Below, one piece after another: positions 33,829-41,995 of a stretch of 64,000 nt of DNA (its first letter is position 1; each line of letters opens with the position of its first letter). The DNA comes from Chryseosolibacter sp964551035. Lineage in GTDB: Bacteria > Bacteroidota > Bacteroidia > Cytophagales > Cyclobacteriaceae. The notes beneath the pieces were generated by a model. It worked only from the letters and a program-made list of their open reading frames with translations, ran no database searches and was not told the DNA's origin. Both the position numbers and the translations under genes were made by a program. The stretch is from positions 1 to 64,000 of the forward strand of contig CAZKBK010000014.1 in assembly GCA_964551035.1 (NCBI GenBank). The letters are read 5' to 3'.

Positions 33829-34710
33829 TTACTTATCGTGCTTCAGTTGGAAGGTGCGCGTTACATTGAAGCCCAGGTGCAGATCCCCGTCCGCGAAATC
33901 GCCCGGAGTTTCCGTAATGAAGGCACGTTCGGTGAGCCCCCGCGTGTTCGTGATGAGTAGTTGGAAAACGTGTCCGCCGGTTTCAATATCCACACCAAAG
34001 CCGAATGTATTGTAATACGGATTGTTGTCGGGTACGTTCAATCGATAATAGTATTCGCCCGTGATGGCAACACTGCGTGTGATCTTATACCTTCCCCCGA
34101 CGCCGAGCGCAAACTGGTCGTTGTCTTCGATCGATTGATCGACGGCGTTCTTGTGGATCATGGTTGGCATGAGTTGCAAGGAGAACTTGGGGCTGAATTT
34201 GCGCGCAATCAGGAGCTGGCCGACGTAGGCCAGGCGGTCAATGTTCTCAAATCCCGCCGGAGCGGCCTCCTTCTTTGGCGAGGCCCGGTATGCGGCACCA
34301 CCCAGCGCCGTCACGGTGACAGGGAAGTTCCGTACACCACTGCTTTGCCGGAGCAGCTTGTATTTCACATACCCGTCCGTAGTCTTGTCAACCGAATTCC
34401 GGCCCACGCTCAAGCTCATGAAGTCGGTTACCCCGTAGTCGAGACCATACCGGACGTACGCGTTGTCGAGGCCAAACAGCTCGTAAAGCCCGCCGTTCAT
34501 CGCGCCAAAGCGATGCGCGAAGATAAACTCCAGGGTCCCGTGCGGTTTTTGCTCGACCGTATGACCATTCACGAGACGTGTTCCCTTAAAGGTCTGGAAC
34601 GCGTAGTCCGTATCCGCTACCTGATTTTGCTCCAGCTCTTCCATCAGGTCTTCCTGTGCGAGTGCCGGCAGGCAGCATGCGGCAATAACCAAAGTCAGTA
34701 CAATTTTCAT
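33829..34710 (-). CDS. DUF5777-family beta-barrel protein
   Basis: A 293-residue exported protein with a signal peptide ending PALAQ. The mature part is rich in alternating-residue strands and short turns (GTLEFIFAHRFGAMNGG, LYELFGLDNAYVRYGLDYG, TGEYYYRLN), typical of an outer-membrane barrel, and matches what I know of DUF5777. It overlaps the preceding YceI gene by 4 bp (ATGA). It is the last gene of the cytochrome-YceI-YceI operon, so it may be the outer-membrane partner of that set. The C-terminus ends HDK rather than an aromatic residue. Confidence 0.8.
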   Translation of the reverse strand: MKIVLTLVIAACCLPALAQEDLMEELEQNQVADTDYAFQTFKGTRLVNGHTVEQKPHGTLEFIFAHRFGAMNGGLYELFGLDNAYVRYGLDYGVTDFMSLSVGRNSVDKTTDGYVKYKLLRQSSGVRNFPVTVTALGGAAYRASPKKEAAPAGFENIDRLAYVGQLLIARKFSPKFSLQLMPTMIHKNAVDQSIEDNDQFALGVGGRYKITRSVAITGEYYYRLNVPDNNPYYNTFGFGVDIETGGHVFQLLITNTRGLTERAFITETPGDFADGDLHLGFNVTRTFQLKHDK

Positions 34711-35240
34711 ATGGGCTTATAAATGTAGTCTACTTCCACCTCGACTTCTTCGGCAATGTTTTGCCAGATGATCTTCGGTATCTCAATATTGTAGTCGGCA
34801 AGCTTCACCATGAATTTGGCCTTAAGGTGTGCCTTGCCATTCTTGAACTCGAGCGTACCGGGGATGGTGATATCCCGGGTGACCCCATGAATGCTCAGCT
34901 TGCCCACAGCCCGGACCCGTTGAATCCCCGCCGTACCAGGCCTGAACCCCTCGAGCTTTCCGTTGAAGGTGGATTTCGGATGCTTCTCCGTCTCCATGTA
35001 CTTTTCATTGAAGTGCTCGCGCATGAGGGACTTGTCAAACTGAAAATCCTTGACCTTCACAATGTACACGAGCTCGCCGGTAGCAGCGTTGAAGAGGCTT
35101 CCCACCAGGCGGTTCTCGGCTTTTATGTCTTCGACCACAGCATCGGAAAAAAACGAGATATATCCTGTCTCCGAGGAAAACTTCTGCGCGTACGCAGTGA
35201 GCGGGGCTAAGAAACAGCAGAGAAGCAGGGCGCGCATCAT
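34707..35240 (-). CDS. YceI-family periplasmic protein, copy 2
   Basis: A 177-residue protein with a signal peptide (to about TAYAQ) and the YceI lipocalin-like fold: YISFFSDA near the mature start, HFNEKYMETEKHPKSTF in the middle and GKLSIHGVTRDITIPG toward the end. YceI proteins bind isoprenoid or other lipidic ligands in the periplasm. It shares most conserved positions with the preceding gene, so the two are a tandem duplication. Its stop overlaps the DUF5777 start. Confidence 0.92.
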   Translation of the reverse strand: MMRALLLCCFLAPLTAYAQKFSSETGYISFFSDAVVEDIKAENRLVGSLFNAATGELVYIVKVKDFQFDKSLMREHFNEKYMETEKHPKSTFNGKLEGFRPGTAGIQRVRAVGKLSIHGVTRDITIPGTLEFKNGKAHLKAKFMVKLADYNIEIPKIIWQNIAEEVEVEVDYIYKPI

Positions 35241-35255
35241 CGGGTCACAATCGTG

Positions 35256-35804
35256 TTACTTCGGTTTGTAGGTAAATTCAACGGTGACCTCTACCTGCTC
35301 GGCGATGTTCTGCCAGAGAATCTGCGGGATCGCGATCTTGTAGTCCTCAAGCCGCACAATGAACTTTGCCTTCATGAGGAGTTTTTCGCCGCGTTTTTCA
35401 ATTGTCCCCGGAATTTCAACCTCGCGGGTCTCACCATGTATCAAAAGCTTGCCAACGGCCCTGGCCTGCTGCACACCCCTGGCCTCGGGATCGAAGTTTT
35501 CAATGTGACCCTGAAAAGTCGATTTCGGAAACTTATCCGATTCCATATACTTTTCGTTAAAATGTTCCTGCATCAGCGATTTGGCAAACTGAAACTCGTT
35601 GATGGGGATCGAAAAAACGATCTCACGGCTGGCGGCATCGAAGATGCTGGAGCCCTTCTTGTTATCGGCAGTGATATCTTCCAACGTGGCGTCAGAAAAA
35701 AACCTGATATAAGATTTTTCCGAAATGTACTTTTGCCCGCACGCGACGTCCGCGGTAACAAGAACCAGAAGTAAAACGAACAGCTTCCTTTTCATCGGCT
35801 TCAT
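35256..35804 (-). CDS. YceI-family periplasmic protein, copy 1
   Basis: The start is the ATG at 35804, which shares one base with the TGA of the cytochrome gene (TGATG), a sign of translational coupling. The 182-residue product has a signal peptide ending VACGQ and the YceI motifs YIRFFSDA, HFNEKYMESDKFPKSTF and GKLLIHGETREVEIPG. It binds a hydrophobic ligand, perhaps an isoprenoid quinone or polyprenyl lipid, by family analogy. It is paralogous to the gene 15 bp downstream. Confidence 0.92.
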   Translation of the reverse strand: MKPMKRKLFVLLLVLVTADVACGQKYISEKSYIRFFSDATLEDITADNKKGSSIFDAASREIVFSIPINEFQFAKSLMQEHFNEKYMESDKFPKSTFQGHIENFDPEARGVQQARAVGKLLIHGETREVEIPGTIEKRGEKLLMKAKFIVRLEDYKIAIPQILWQNIAEQVEVTVEFTYKPK

Positions 35805-36169
35805 CAGTTGTTTGGTGCGCCCTGATTTGCCCAGCAAACAATCTTGTTGATCTCGTCCTGGCTCAGAGGCCCCGCGGGGCTTTCCGCGGGCGGCATGATC
35901 CGGTTAAGCACGTAGTTGCGGACATTCCCACTTTGGGCGCCTTCCTGAAACGTGCCAAAATCGGTCCAATCCGGAAGATTGGGATCAGACCCGTGGCAAC
36001 CGCTCACCGCGCATTTTGACATCACGATGGGATGAACATCCTGTGCATAGCTAACCTCTTCCTCGGGACATGTGAACGACGCAAAGTCATGGGATACACA
36101 AGATTCCTGTAGCAGCATCACCGCAAGCATACATGAAAAGCCAATCAGAACCGGACGTAATTTAACCAT
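35804..36169 (-). CDS. Small c-type cytochrome-like protein with CX4CH motif
   Basis: A 121-residue exported protein with a hydrophobic N-terminus and Cys24 at a loose lipobox position. The mature part holds CAVSGCH (C53, C58, H59), a CX4CH form of the haem c attachment motif, and a candidate axial Met in NRIMPPA, as in small class I cytochromes of the phylum. It is probably a membrane-attached electron carrier in the periplasm. It is first in an operon with two YceI genes and a DUF5777 barrel gene. Two small-RNA-like cassettes lie in its upstream region. Confidence 0.8.
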   Translation of the reverse strand: MVKLRPVLIGFSCMLAVMLLQESCVSHDFASFTCPEEEVSYAQDVHPIVMSKCAVSGCHGSDPNLPDWTDFGTFQEGAQSGNVRNYVLNRIMPPAESPAGPLSQDEINKIVCWANQGAPNN

Positions 36170-36266
36170 ACCGAAATATACAAATCAGGGTAATACAAAG
36201 ATGGGACTGTACTTTAAATGCTGTCGGGATTGCCTCGTCACGGATTGTGCGACAGGAAAGCAGCGG

Positions 36267-36351
36267 GGCCTGAAAATGAAAATCCCCCGTGATCCTTGAC
36301 CACGGGGGAAAATCATTGTCTATAGTTGGCTTTAATCTTGAATCAAATGTA
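36267..36351 (-). ncRNA. Candidate small RNA or leader cassette, proximal copy
   Basis: Read on the minus strand: a full -7 box TACATTTG (36351-36344), then a 22-nt block (36338-36317) starting AGATTAAAGCC that is identical in the distal copy, then a perfect 8-bp hairpin CCCCCGTG/CACGGGGG (36308-36284) with a 9-nt loop, then U-rich ATTTTCATTTTC and GGCC. The order is that of a short transcript ending in an intrinsic terminator. It ends about 100 nt before the cytochrome start codon, so it could instead act as an attenuator for that operon. It resembles no RNA family I can name with confidence. Confidence 0.6.
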
Positions 36352-36454
36352 ATTGAATAACCGGTCATTCCGCGACGGCGAATCGCTATGAGGACGGATT
36401 GAAAGATGAACGGCTAAAAACAGGGTATGGAGTGCCGGTGGTGGCGGACAAGCA

Positions 36455-36536
36455 GGCCTGAAAATAGAAATTCCCCTGAGTACGCGACAAAGGGGAATCT
36501 CATGTCTATAGTTGGCTTTAATCTGCCGACAAGATA
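36455..36536 (-). ncRNA. Candidate small RNA or leader cassette, distal copy
   Basis: Same order as the proximal copy on the minus strand: a -7-like TATCTTGT (36536-36529) with a TTG 19 nt upstream, the identical 22-nt block (36524-36503), a hairpin ATTCCCCT/AGGGGAAT (36498-36470) with a 13-nt loop, then ATTTCTATTTTCAGGCC. The stem sequence differs from the other copy but pairing is kept, which is what selection on RNA structure would give. Confidence 0.6.
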
Positions 36537-36569
36537 CGGCAAAAATCAACGCAAGCAACAATTCGCAAA

Positions 36570-36758
36570 CTATTTTTTTTCAAGGGTAGAATCGGCCCCC
36601 GGGTCAGCATGGCCAGAAGAATCGTGGTGAATCTCTTCCCGGACCGGCGGTCCTGCACCCGGAAAGGTCGTGCGCGTACTGATGTCAAAGACGGCGTAAG
36701 CCAAAAGGAGAAAGAAAACGATGGCAAATAAAAGAAAGACTTTGCGTGACCGGTTCAT
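36570..36758 (-). CDS. Small single-span membrane protein, 62 residues
   Basis: The ATG at 36758 comes one base after the stop of the carrier-HEAT-cNMP gene, so the two are almost certainly co-transcribed and coupled. The protein starts MNRSRK, has one helix (residues 7-24, VFLLFAIVFFLLLAYAVF) and a polar, Pro- and His-containing tail. Basic residues before the helix put the N-terminus in the cytoplasm. No family is recognised. It may be an accessory subunit of the upstream carrier. Confidence 0.65.
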   Translation of the reverse strand: MNRSRKVFLLFAIVFFLLLAYAVFDISTRTTFPGAGPPVREEIHHDSSGHADPGADSTLEKK

Positions 36759-36759
36759 G

Positions 36760-39700
36760 CTAAACAAAAGAAAGCATGTTGTCGGCAAGTTTGACGTTGT
36801 CCGACAACAATTCGTAGAATTGATCTTTGTTGAGTTCGAGGATTACCACCTCCGACTTCGCGATCAACAGGTTTGTATTTACGAAGTTCGGCAGGGGCAA
36901 CATTTCGCCAATGAATTGCCCTTGTGAGAACTGGGTTACGAACTCGCCGCGCTGATAGAGTTCGATGGACCCCGACACGAGCACATAAAAGCTGTTCGTC
37001 ATCCTTTCATCCAGGATCAGGGTCTCCCCCTGGCGCAGATGCAGTTCCCTGCTGATGTCCGCGAGATTCGACAGGGTAAGACCCGGTGTATTTTCAAACA
37101 CCGGTACCTTCTGGAAAAAGAGCACCTTTTCGAAGCCTGTCATCAGCGTCGAATGAATGATAAGGGCGTCGAGGCTCTTTTTGCGGTCGCCGCGCAGGCG
37201 TCGCGTGTTCGTGTGATATTCGTCCATGCTGATCTGAAACAACGCCCAAGCCGAGACTTCCTGGATGAACGTGTCCGGGTTAAAGAGTTGGGCGATGAGA
37301 TCAAGCTTGAAGTCGCCGATGCGCTGCATGCCGATCTGAAAGATCACACAGGCCTTCGTCCAGCGATTCGACTGCGTGAAATCGCGGTTGATGATGAACT
37401 TGAGCACCAGCTTGGAATCAAGTCTGACCCGCGGGTAAAAGTCTTCCAAACGATTGAGGCGCTCGGTATCCGAAAGGTCGTCGAGTATGGGTATAACGCG
37501 CTGTTTGAGTTGTTCGGCCAGAAACACATCCAGTAGCTCCACGGCATAGGTAATGCCGTCGCTTGTGCCGCTGTCGATGTTCTCCTTTACAAGCTGGATT
37601 GAACGCGTGTCGTAAAGCATCGCCAGCAGCATATAAATGTGCTCGATGTCATTCTGAATCTCCGCCCGCAGCGCCGTGCGAATCTGCGAGGCGAAACCTT
37701 CATCGGAAACCTCGTGAATGGCGCTGAGATTCCAACGAATGTCGGCTATGTCGGCTTCGATCGCATACTTGATGCGCGTAATTTGTGAAATACCTGCCTT
37801 GAAACCCGCTTCACCCAACGCAAGCAACACCTGGGAGACCAATAGCTTGTTCGGATAGTCTATTTTGTTCCAGAGCTGCTCTCGTGCGCGCTGCCCTCCT
37901 ATCCGCCCCATCACCTGGATAAGCTTCAACATCACTTGCGTATTCTGGCCGCTCCGATAGTAGGCCGCATCCAGCAGGGGTAGCGCATCGTGCCCCACCA
38001 GCACCAGGGCATTCATCGCTTGATTGCTGTACACCGATGACGCAAGGTTCTCGATCAAAGCATTGATTACCTCCGCGTTGTAGCGCTTAACCGCCGTCTT
38101 TATGGCCGTGTTTCGCACTTTGGGTTCGATGTCCCCCAGCAACTCCAGCAGAAATGAGATCCCCTCATCCTTGGCCGCGTGCAGAAGCAGTTCGGCCGCG
38201 TATTGGCGGTCACTCGCGTTCGATGAACGTGAAAGTCGCTGCACCCTCGAACGTGTAATGTCGCCGCCGCTTTCGAGGATCATTTGCAGCTCTCCCTTGC
38301 TGAGGATGTTTTTGCTGTCGCCATTGACCCGGTCACCACTCATGCGTATGACGTATTGATCGGAGACGGACAAACCTTTGAGTTCGTTCATGCGATCCTG
38401 CGCATAGTGCCGGGCCGCATCATCGTCATTCTTCATGAGCTGATTTACCCACTGACCGAGTTGCGCGGCGTTGAGTTTTTCCAGGAGTTTAAGCGAAAAT
38501 ACCGCGCGCCCGGAGTTCGGCGACAGCAGGTTTTGCTCCAATTTTCGGATCACCTGTGTGAATCCGCGCTCAAGCTTGGTCTGCTCATCATCCGTGCTTT
38601 CAAGTTTCTCCCGGATCTTGCCACGATAACCATGGTAAAGCTTGTTAATGAAGATGATGTACAGGGCAACCAGCACGATGAGCAACGCCTGAATGTGTAT
38701 CACCTCAAAGAATGGGATGAATGCAAAGGAGAAAATGAAAATGCCCGCGATGAACCGGGAGCTTTCATTCATGAGACCCTCGACCTTCGACTGGATGCTG
38801 AACCTGGACCTGCTGTCGAGCGGGATAAAAAGCAGTTTGAAAACGGGGTTCTCGAGTGAATCCCGCAAGGTCCAACTGAAAAGGCGGGTAAGCGCCACGA
38901 ACACAAAGAAATAGATGTATGCTGATCCCGACGCGACCTTGTCATATCCGAAAACACCACCGGCAACCAACGATCCCAACGCAAAGATGCCAACCACGAT
39001 CGGCACAATAAACATGGCAATGCGCAACCCGTAGCCAGAGATCACGCGGTTGTTTACGAAGGTCTGCATGATGAGGCTAAGTCCATAAACGGCCCCCGTG
39101 AAGAAGGAGTTGAAAGTGGTCAGCTCACGCTCATCAGGATACTGTACCCTCACAATCTCCTGGAAGGAGAATTGCGTGAACATCAGCGTGACCATCGAGA
39201 TCAGCAGAAAGAATCCCATCGACCGGATAAAAGGATCGCGGGAAATACGATGGACTTTCGTTTCCTGTCTGACCACCGGGCCGAATTCCCGGGGGTCATT
39301 CTTTGATATGGTGAAGGAGGCCGATATGCGGATGAGCAGGATCGACACAATGAAGATGCTGATGCAACAGAGCAACAGATAGTTCGAAGTGTCGTCGACA
39401 ATGCCCGACGTAAAGGGAATAACAATGAGTGTCGCCAGGATGGCGGCGATGAGCTGTCCTGTATCGATCCAGCCCACGATCCGCTTCGATTGGCGAAAGT
39501 TGAAAAGGCGGCCAAAGAGTCCCCAGAAGTTCAACAGCAGGATTGCGGTAATGGGCCCACTCATGCAGTACAGCGCGAAGATGCAGGTGTCGTGCCAGCC
39601 CACCGGCGCGAAGTGCAGCATCAGATAAGCGGTCAACGTAAACGCAAACGTGAGGAGCACACTGGAGAGCGTCAGTGTGGTAAACTTGATCCAGTCCTGA

Positions 39701-39909
39701 AAAAAAGAGAAGATGGCCGTTGTGAGAATTCCCAACCCGCCGGCGATCAGGAAAGCCTTGTTCAGTTGGTCACCCAATCGGTTGAGAAACAGGGAGTCTG
39801 CTGTAACCTGGTAGGTGGCAATAAAGACACCCATAAAAAAACCCGTGGTGAGCATCAGCACAATTTGCCTCCGCTCCTCAGTTCTGATTTTCAAGGTGCC
39901 AACAGCCAT
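36760..39909 (-). CDS. Nucleotide-carrier-like (NTT/MFS) membrane domain fused to HEAT repeats and a cNMP-binding domain
   Basis: A 1049-residue protein with three parts. Residues 1-430 hold about 12 membrane helices resembling the ADP/ATP translocase (NTT) branch near the major facilitator family. Residues about 560-900 are helical HEAT-like repeats (EPKVRNTAIKTAVKRY, NKLLVSQVLLALGEAG). Residues 925-1049 are a cyclic-nucleotide-binding domain (LHLRQGETLILDERMTNSFY, FSQGQFIGEM). The core Arg of the cAMP phosphate cassette is not obvious, so the last domain may bind another ligand or none. Transport regulated by a cytoplasmic ligand is the simplest reading. A 62-residue membrane protein is encoded 1 bp downstream. 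Confidence 0.85.
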   Translation of the reverse strand: MAVGTLKIRTEERRQIVLMLTTGFFMGVFIATYQVTADSLFLNRLGDQLNKAFLIAGGLGILTTAIFSFFQDWIKFTTLTLSSVLLTFAFTLTAYLMLHFAPVGWHDTCIFALYCMSGPITAILLLNFWGLFGRLFNFRQSKRIVGWIDTGQLIAAILATLIVIPFTSGIVDDTSNYLLLCCISIFIVSILLIRISASFTISKNDPREFGPVVRQETKVHRISRDPFIRSMGFFLLISMVTLMFTQFSFQEIVRVQYPDERELTTFNSFFTGAVYGLSLIMQTFVNNRVISGYGLRIAMFIVPIVVGIFALGSLVAGGVFGYDKVASGSAYIYFFVFVALTRLFSWTLRDSLENPVFKLLFIPLDSRSRFSIQSKVEGLMNESSRFIAGIFIFSFAFIPFFEVIHIQALLIVLVALYIIFINKLYHGYRGKIREKLESTDDEQTKLERGFTQVIRKLEQNLLSPNSGRAVFSLKLLEKLNAAQLGQWVNQLMKNDDDAARHYAQDRMNELKGLSVSDQYVIRMSGDRVNGDSKNILSKGELQMILESGGDITRSRVQRLSRSSNASDRQYAAELLLHAAKDEGISFLLELLGDIEPKVRNTAIKTAVKRYNAEVINALIENLASSVYSNQAMNALVLVGHDALPLLDAAYYRSGQNTQVMLKLIQVMGRIGGQRAREQLWNKIDYPNKLLVSQVLLALGEAGFKAGISQITRIKYAIEADIADIRWNLSAIHEVSDEGFASQIRTALRAEIQNDIEHIYMLLAMLYDTRSIQLVKENIDSGTSDGITYAVELLDVFLAEQLKQRVIPILDDLSDTERLNRLEDFYPRVRLDSKLVLKFIINRDFTQSNRWTKACVIFQIGMQRIGDFKLDLIAQLFNPDTFIQEVSAWALFQISMDEYHTNTRRLRGDRKKSLDALIIHSTLMTGFEKVLFFQKVPVFENTPGLTLSNLADISRELHLRQGETLILDERMTNSFYVLVSGSIELYQRGEFVTQFSQGQFIGEMLPLPNFVNTNLLIAKSEVVILELNKDQFYELLSDNVKLADNMLSFV

Positions 39910-39930
39910 AGGTCAATTTCAAAGATAAAG

Positions 39931-39968
39931 AAAAAGCCTCTTCACGGCGGAGCGAAGAGGCCTTTTTT
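39931..39968. terminator. Intrinsic terminator after the OmpH gene
   Basis: GCCTCTTC (39936-39943) and GAAGAGGC (39954-39961) pair around a 10-nt loop with A and T runs on either side. On the minus strand it ends the ompH transcript ahead of the carrier-HEAT-cNMP gene. Confidence 0.9.
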
Positions 39969-39984
39969 CGAAAAATATCAAAGA

Positions 39985-40611
39985 TTATTTCCCCGTAGCG
40001 GTACTGTCAGATTTGACGTTGCCATCCTTTTCATGCTTGTAGGATTCGTTCAACCCGCGGATTACATCATCGGTAATGTCTATGGGCTTTCCGGCATACA
40101 GAACATCACTGGAGGGGTCGTATTTGAGCACCATCTGCAGGCCATTTTTCTCACCATAATCTTTCAGGAACGCCGTCACCCGCTCGTATAACGCCTGGTT
40201 GAGTTTCGACTGTTCTTCCATGAGTTGCTGGCTGAGACTTTGTTCGTAGAGTTGAAGGTTGTCACGCTTCTTGGCGAGGTCCTCTTCCGCCGCGCGCACC
40301 TGGCCAAGCGTCATGCTGTTGACGTTGCGCTGGTAGGCGTTAATGTCGTTCTGCAGCGCCACCATCCTGTTGCGCAGGTCCTGATCCATTTTCTTGGTTT
40401 TATCTTCCAGTTGATCACGGATCTCCTTCAGATACTCGTAGTGCTGCAATATGCTGTCGGTGTGGATGTAGGCAATGGCGGATTCAACCCGGGTCGAGTC
40501 GAACGAGCGGCCCGATCCATTTGATGAAGGTGAGGTTGAAAAGTGCAGGTAAAAAAGAACAGCGACCGCTACCAGCAGGACGATGTTTAAAACGAGCGAA
40601 AAATTCTTCAT
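39985..40611 (-). CDS. OmpH/Skp-family periplasmic chaperone
   Basis: A 208-residue protein with an N-terminal hydrophobic segment (VLNIVLLVAVAVLFYL) that lacks an obvious cleavage site, so it may stay anchored. The remainder is mostly coiled coil (QLEDKTKKMDQDLRNRM, AAEEDLAKKRDNLQLYEQ) with VLKYDPSSDVLYAGKPIDIT at the end, the OmpH/Skp signature. Skp holds unfolded outer-membrane proteins during transit to the BAM complex. A CATATTTG box, one mismatch from the -7 consensus, lies about 20 bp upstream. Confidence 0.88.
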   Translation of the reverse strand: MKNFSLVLNIVLLVAVAVLFYLHFSTSPSSNGSGRSFDSTRVESAIAYIHTDSILQHYEYLKEIRDQLEDKTKKMDQDLRNRMVALQNDINAYQRNVNSMTLGQVRAAEEDLAKKRDNLQLYEQSLSQQLMEEQSKLNQALYERVTAFLKDYGEKNGLQMVLKYDPSSDVLYAGKPIDITDDVIRGLNESYKHEKDGNVKSDSTATGK

Positions 40612-40686
40612 TAATTTTGGGGTTCAAGGCCGCAAATATGCCCAGGATTTCGTCGGAATTCAAGAGGATTCAGACAAATCCAAACC

Positions 40687-41244
40687 TCACCCCTGCGGTG
40701 TCACGTCCTGCGTCTGGAACGAATAATGGCTGTCGTCCAGGTGAAGGTTGTCTTCGTTGAAATCCCGGACAAACTTTTCGATGTCATGCATCGTGACCTT
40801 TTCGAGGTGCAGGCCGATGTCGAGCGATACGCCGAAATCAACGTTCGGATCGAGGTCGACATGTTCCCGTACCTTTACCGCCTCCTCTTCTTCCAACTCG
40901 AGGATCACCTCGGCAATATAAAGCCCGATTTCCTCCTGCAGCGGGTCTAGCGTCGCCAGGTTGCCATTCTCATCTTCTTCGTAGGTGATCTTGCGGTATT
41001 CCGGGAAGTGCTTCGCCGCGCGGTGTTCCGCAATTTCGTAGAGTTCGCTTTCATGCTGCAGCCGCAACGTGTACATCACCGCATCGTAGACGACTTCCTT
41101 ACCCTCGTAAAGGCCCACAAAATAGAAGTGCGCATACTCATCCGTGACCTCGTCGTTCTCGTCAAGCAGGAATGTCGTATGCGACGACAATATGCGATTC
41201 TTGTATTCCTGTATGACATGAGGGGCGAATCCTTTGTTCAGCAT
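40687..41244 (-). CDS. Conserved acidic cytoplasmic protein of unknown function
   Basis: A 185-residue acidic protein (many Glu/Asp, for example LEEEEAVKVREHVDLD) with no signal or membrane segment. It opens MLNKGFAPHVIQEYKNRIL and has a FYFVGLYEGKEVVYDAVMYTLRLQHESELYE stretch in outline. It looks like a widely kept Bacteroidota protein, but I cannot give a family or function. Its neighbours are OmpH and gamma carbonic anhydrase genes on the same strand. Confidence 0.75.
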   Translation of the reverse strand: MLNKGFAPHVIQEYKNRILSSHTTFLLDENDEVTDEYAHFYFVGLYEGKEVVYDAVMYTLRLQHESELYEIAEHRAAKHFPEYRKITYEEDENGNLATLDPLQEEIGLYIAEVILELEEEEAVKVREHVDLDPNVDFGVSLDIGLHLEKVTMHDIEKFVRDFNEDNLHLDDSHYSFQTQDVTPQG

Positions 41245-41347
41245 GACATAACCGATTTATTGTCAATAATTTAAGAAAATAACGCGACTTTCAAGGGGCC
41301 TTGACGATTGTTTGGCTTTCCCTAAAAAAGATATGCCATGCGGCCGC

Positions 41348-41863
41348 TTAGCTTTCCCGGAACCATTCGGCATACACGGGGTAGTTACGCGCCGTACGCG
41401 CAATCACCGCACGCATCTCGTCGCCGGTATCTTTTACACGCCTGGCCGGAACTCCGGCGTACACGCTTCCCGGCTCGACCCGGGTGCCCGGCAGCACCAC
41501 CGCACCCGCCGCGATCACCGCATATTCGCCTACGATGGCATCATCCATAATGATCGCGCCCATGCCGACAAGCGCGTTGTCATGGATCGTGCACCCGTGA
41601 ACAACGGCATTGTGTGCAATGGAAACGTTATTGCCAATCACGGTCTTCGCCTTCTGGTAGGTCCCGTGAATGACTACCCCGTCCTGGATGTTCGTATCAT
41701 TTCCGATGGTAATTGAATGTACATCGCCCCGAACAACCGCGTTGAACCACACGGTGCAATTGTCTCCCAGCATGACCTCCCCGACTACCACGCAGGTCTC
41801 CGCGAGAAAACAATTCTTTCCGAACCTGGGACTGAAGCCCCGTACTTCCCTGATGTATGCCAT
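41348..41863 (-). CDS. Gamma-class carbonic anhydrase-like hexapeptide-repeat protein
   Basis: A 171-residue left-handed beta-helix protein with hexapeptide repeats throughout. The three zinc His ligands of the gamma class are in place: H66 (VVIHGT), H84 and H89 (IAHNAVVHGC). The catalytic glutamates of Methanosarcina Cam are not evident, as in many YrdA/PaaY-like relatives, so activity is uncertain. It is divergent from miaB with 132 bp between. Confidence 0.92.
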   Translation of the reverse strand: MAYIREVRGFSPRFGKNCFLAETCVVVGEVMLGDNCTVWFNAVVRGDVHSITIGNDTNIQDGVVIHGTYQKAKTVIGNNVSIAHNAVVHGCTIHDNALVGMGAIIMDDAIVGEYAVIAAGAVVLPGTRVEPGSVYAGVPARRVKDTGDEMRAVIARTARNYPVYAEWFRES

Positions 41864-41950
41864 AACAATCCGTCGCCCGGCAGCTTCACGGTGAAGCGCC
41901 GGAATTCACCACCAATATGGATATTTTACAATCTACTGACAAGATGTCAC

Positions 41951-41978
41951 TTTCGAAAAACTAAAAGTCGTATTTTTG
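41951..41978 (+). promoter_or_regulatory. Candidate promoter of the miaB operon
   Basis: TTTC at 41951 and TATTTTTG at 41971-41978 (a full TAnnTTTG match) are about 16 bp apart, ending 17 bp before the miaB ATG. The -33 box is imperfect. Confidence 0.5.
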
Positions 41979-41995
41979 CGTCCTGATTAAAAGCG

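Larger units (their letters stand above)
36170..36569. other. 400-bp intergenic region carrying two repeat cassettes
   Basis: Between the small membrane protein gene and the cytochrome operon, all minus strand. It contains two copies of a promoter/leader/hairpin cassette (listed separately). Short frames on the minus strand read the repeats in different phases in the two copies, so conservation is at the nucleotide, not protein, level. Confidence 0.75.

Noticed and set aside
36162..36561. Minus-strand frames across the twin cassettes
   Set aside because: The repeated block is read in different phases in the two copies, so the conservation is not protein coding.
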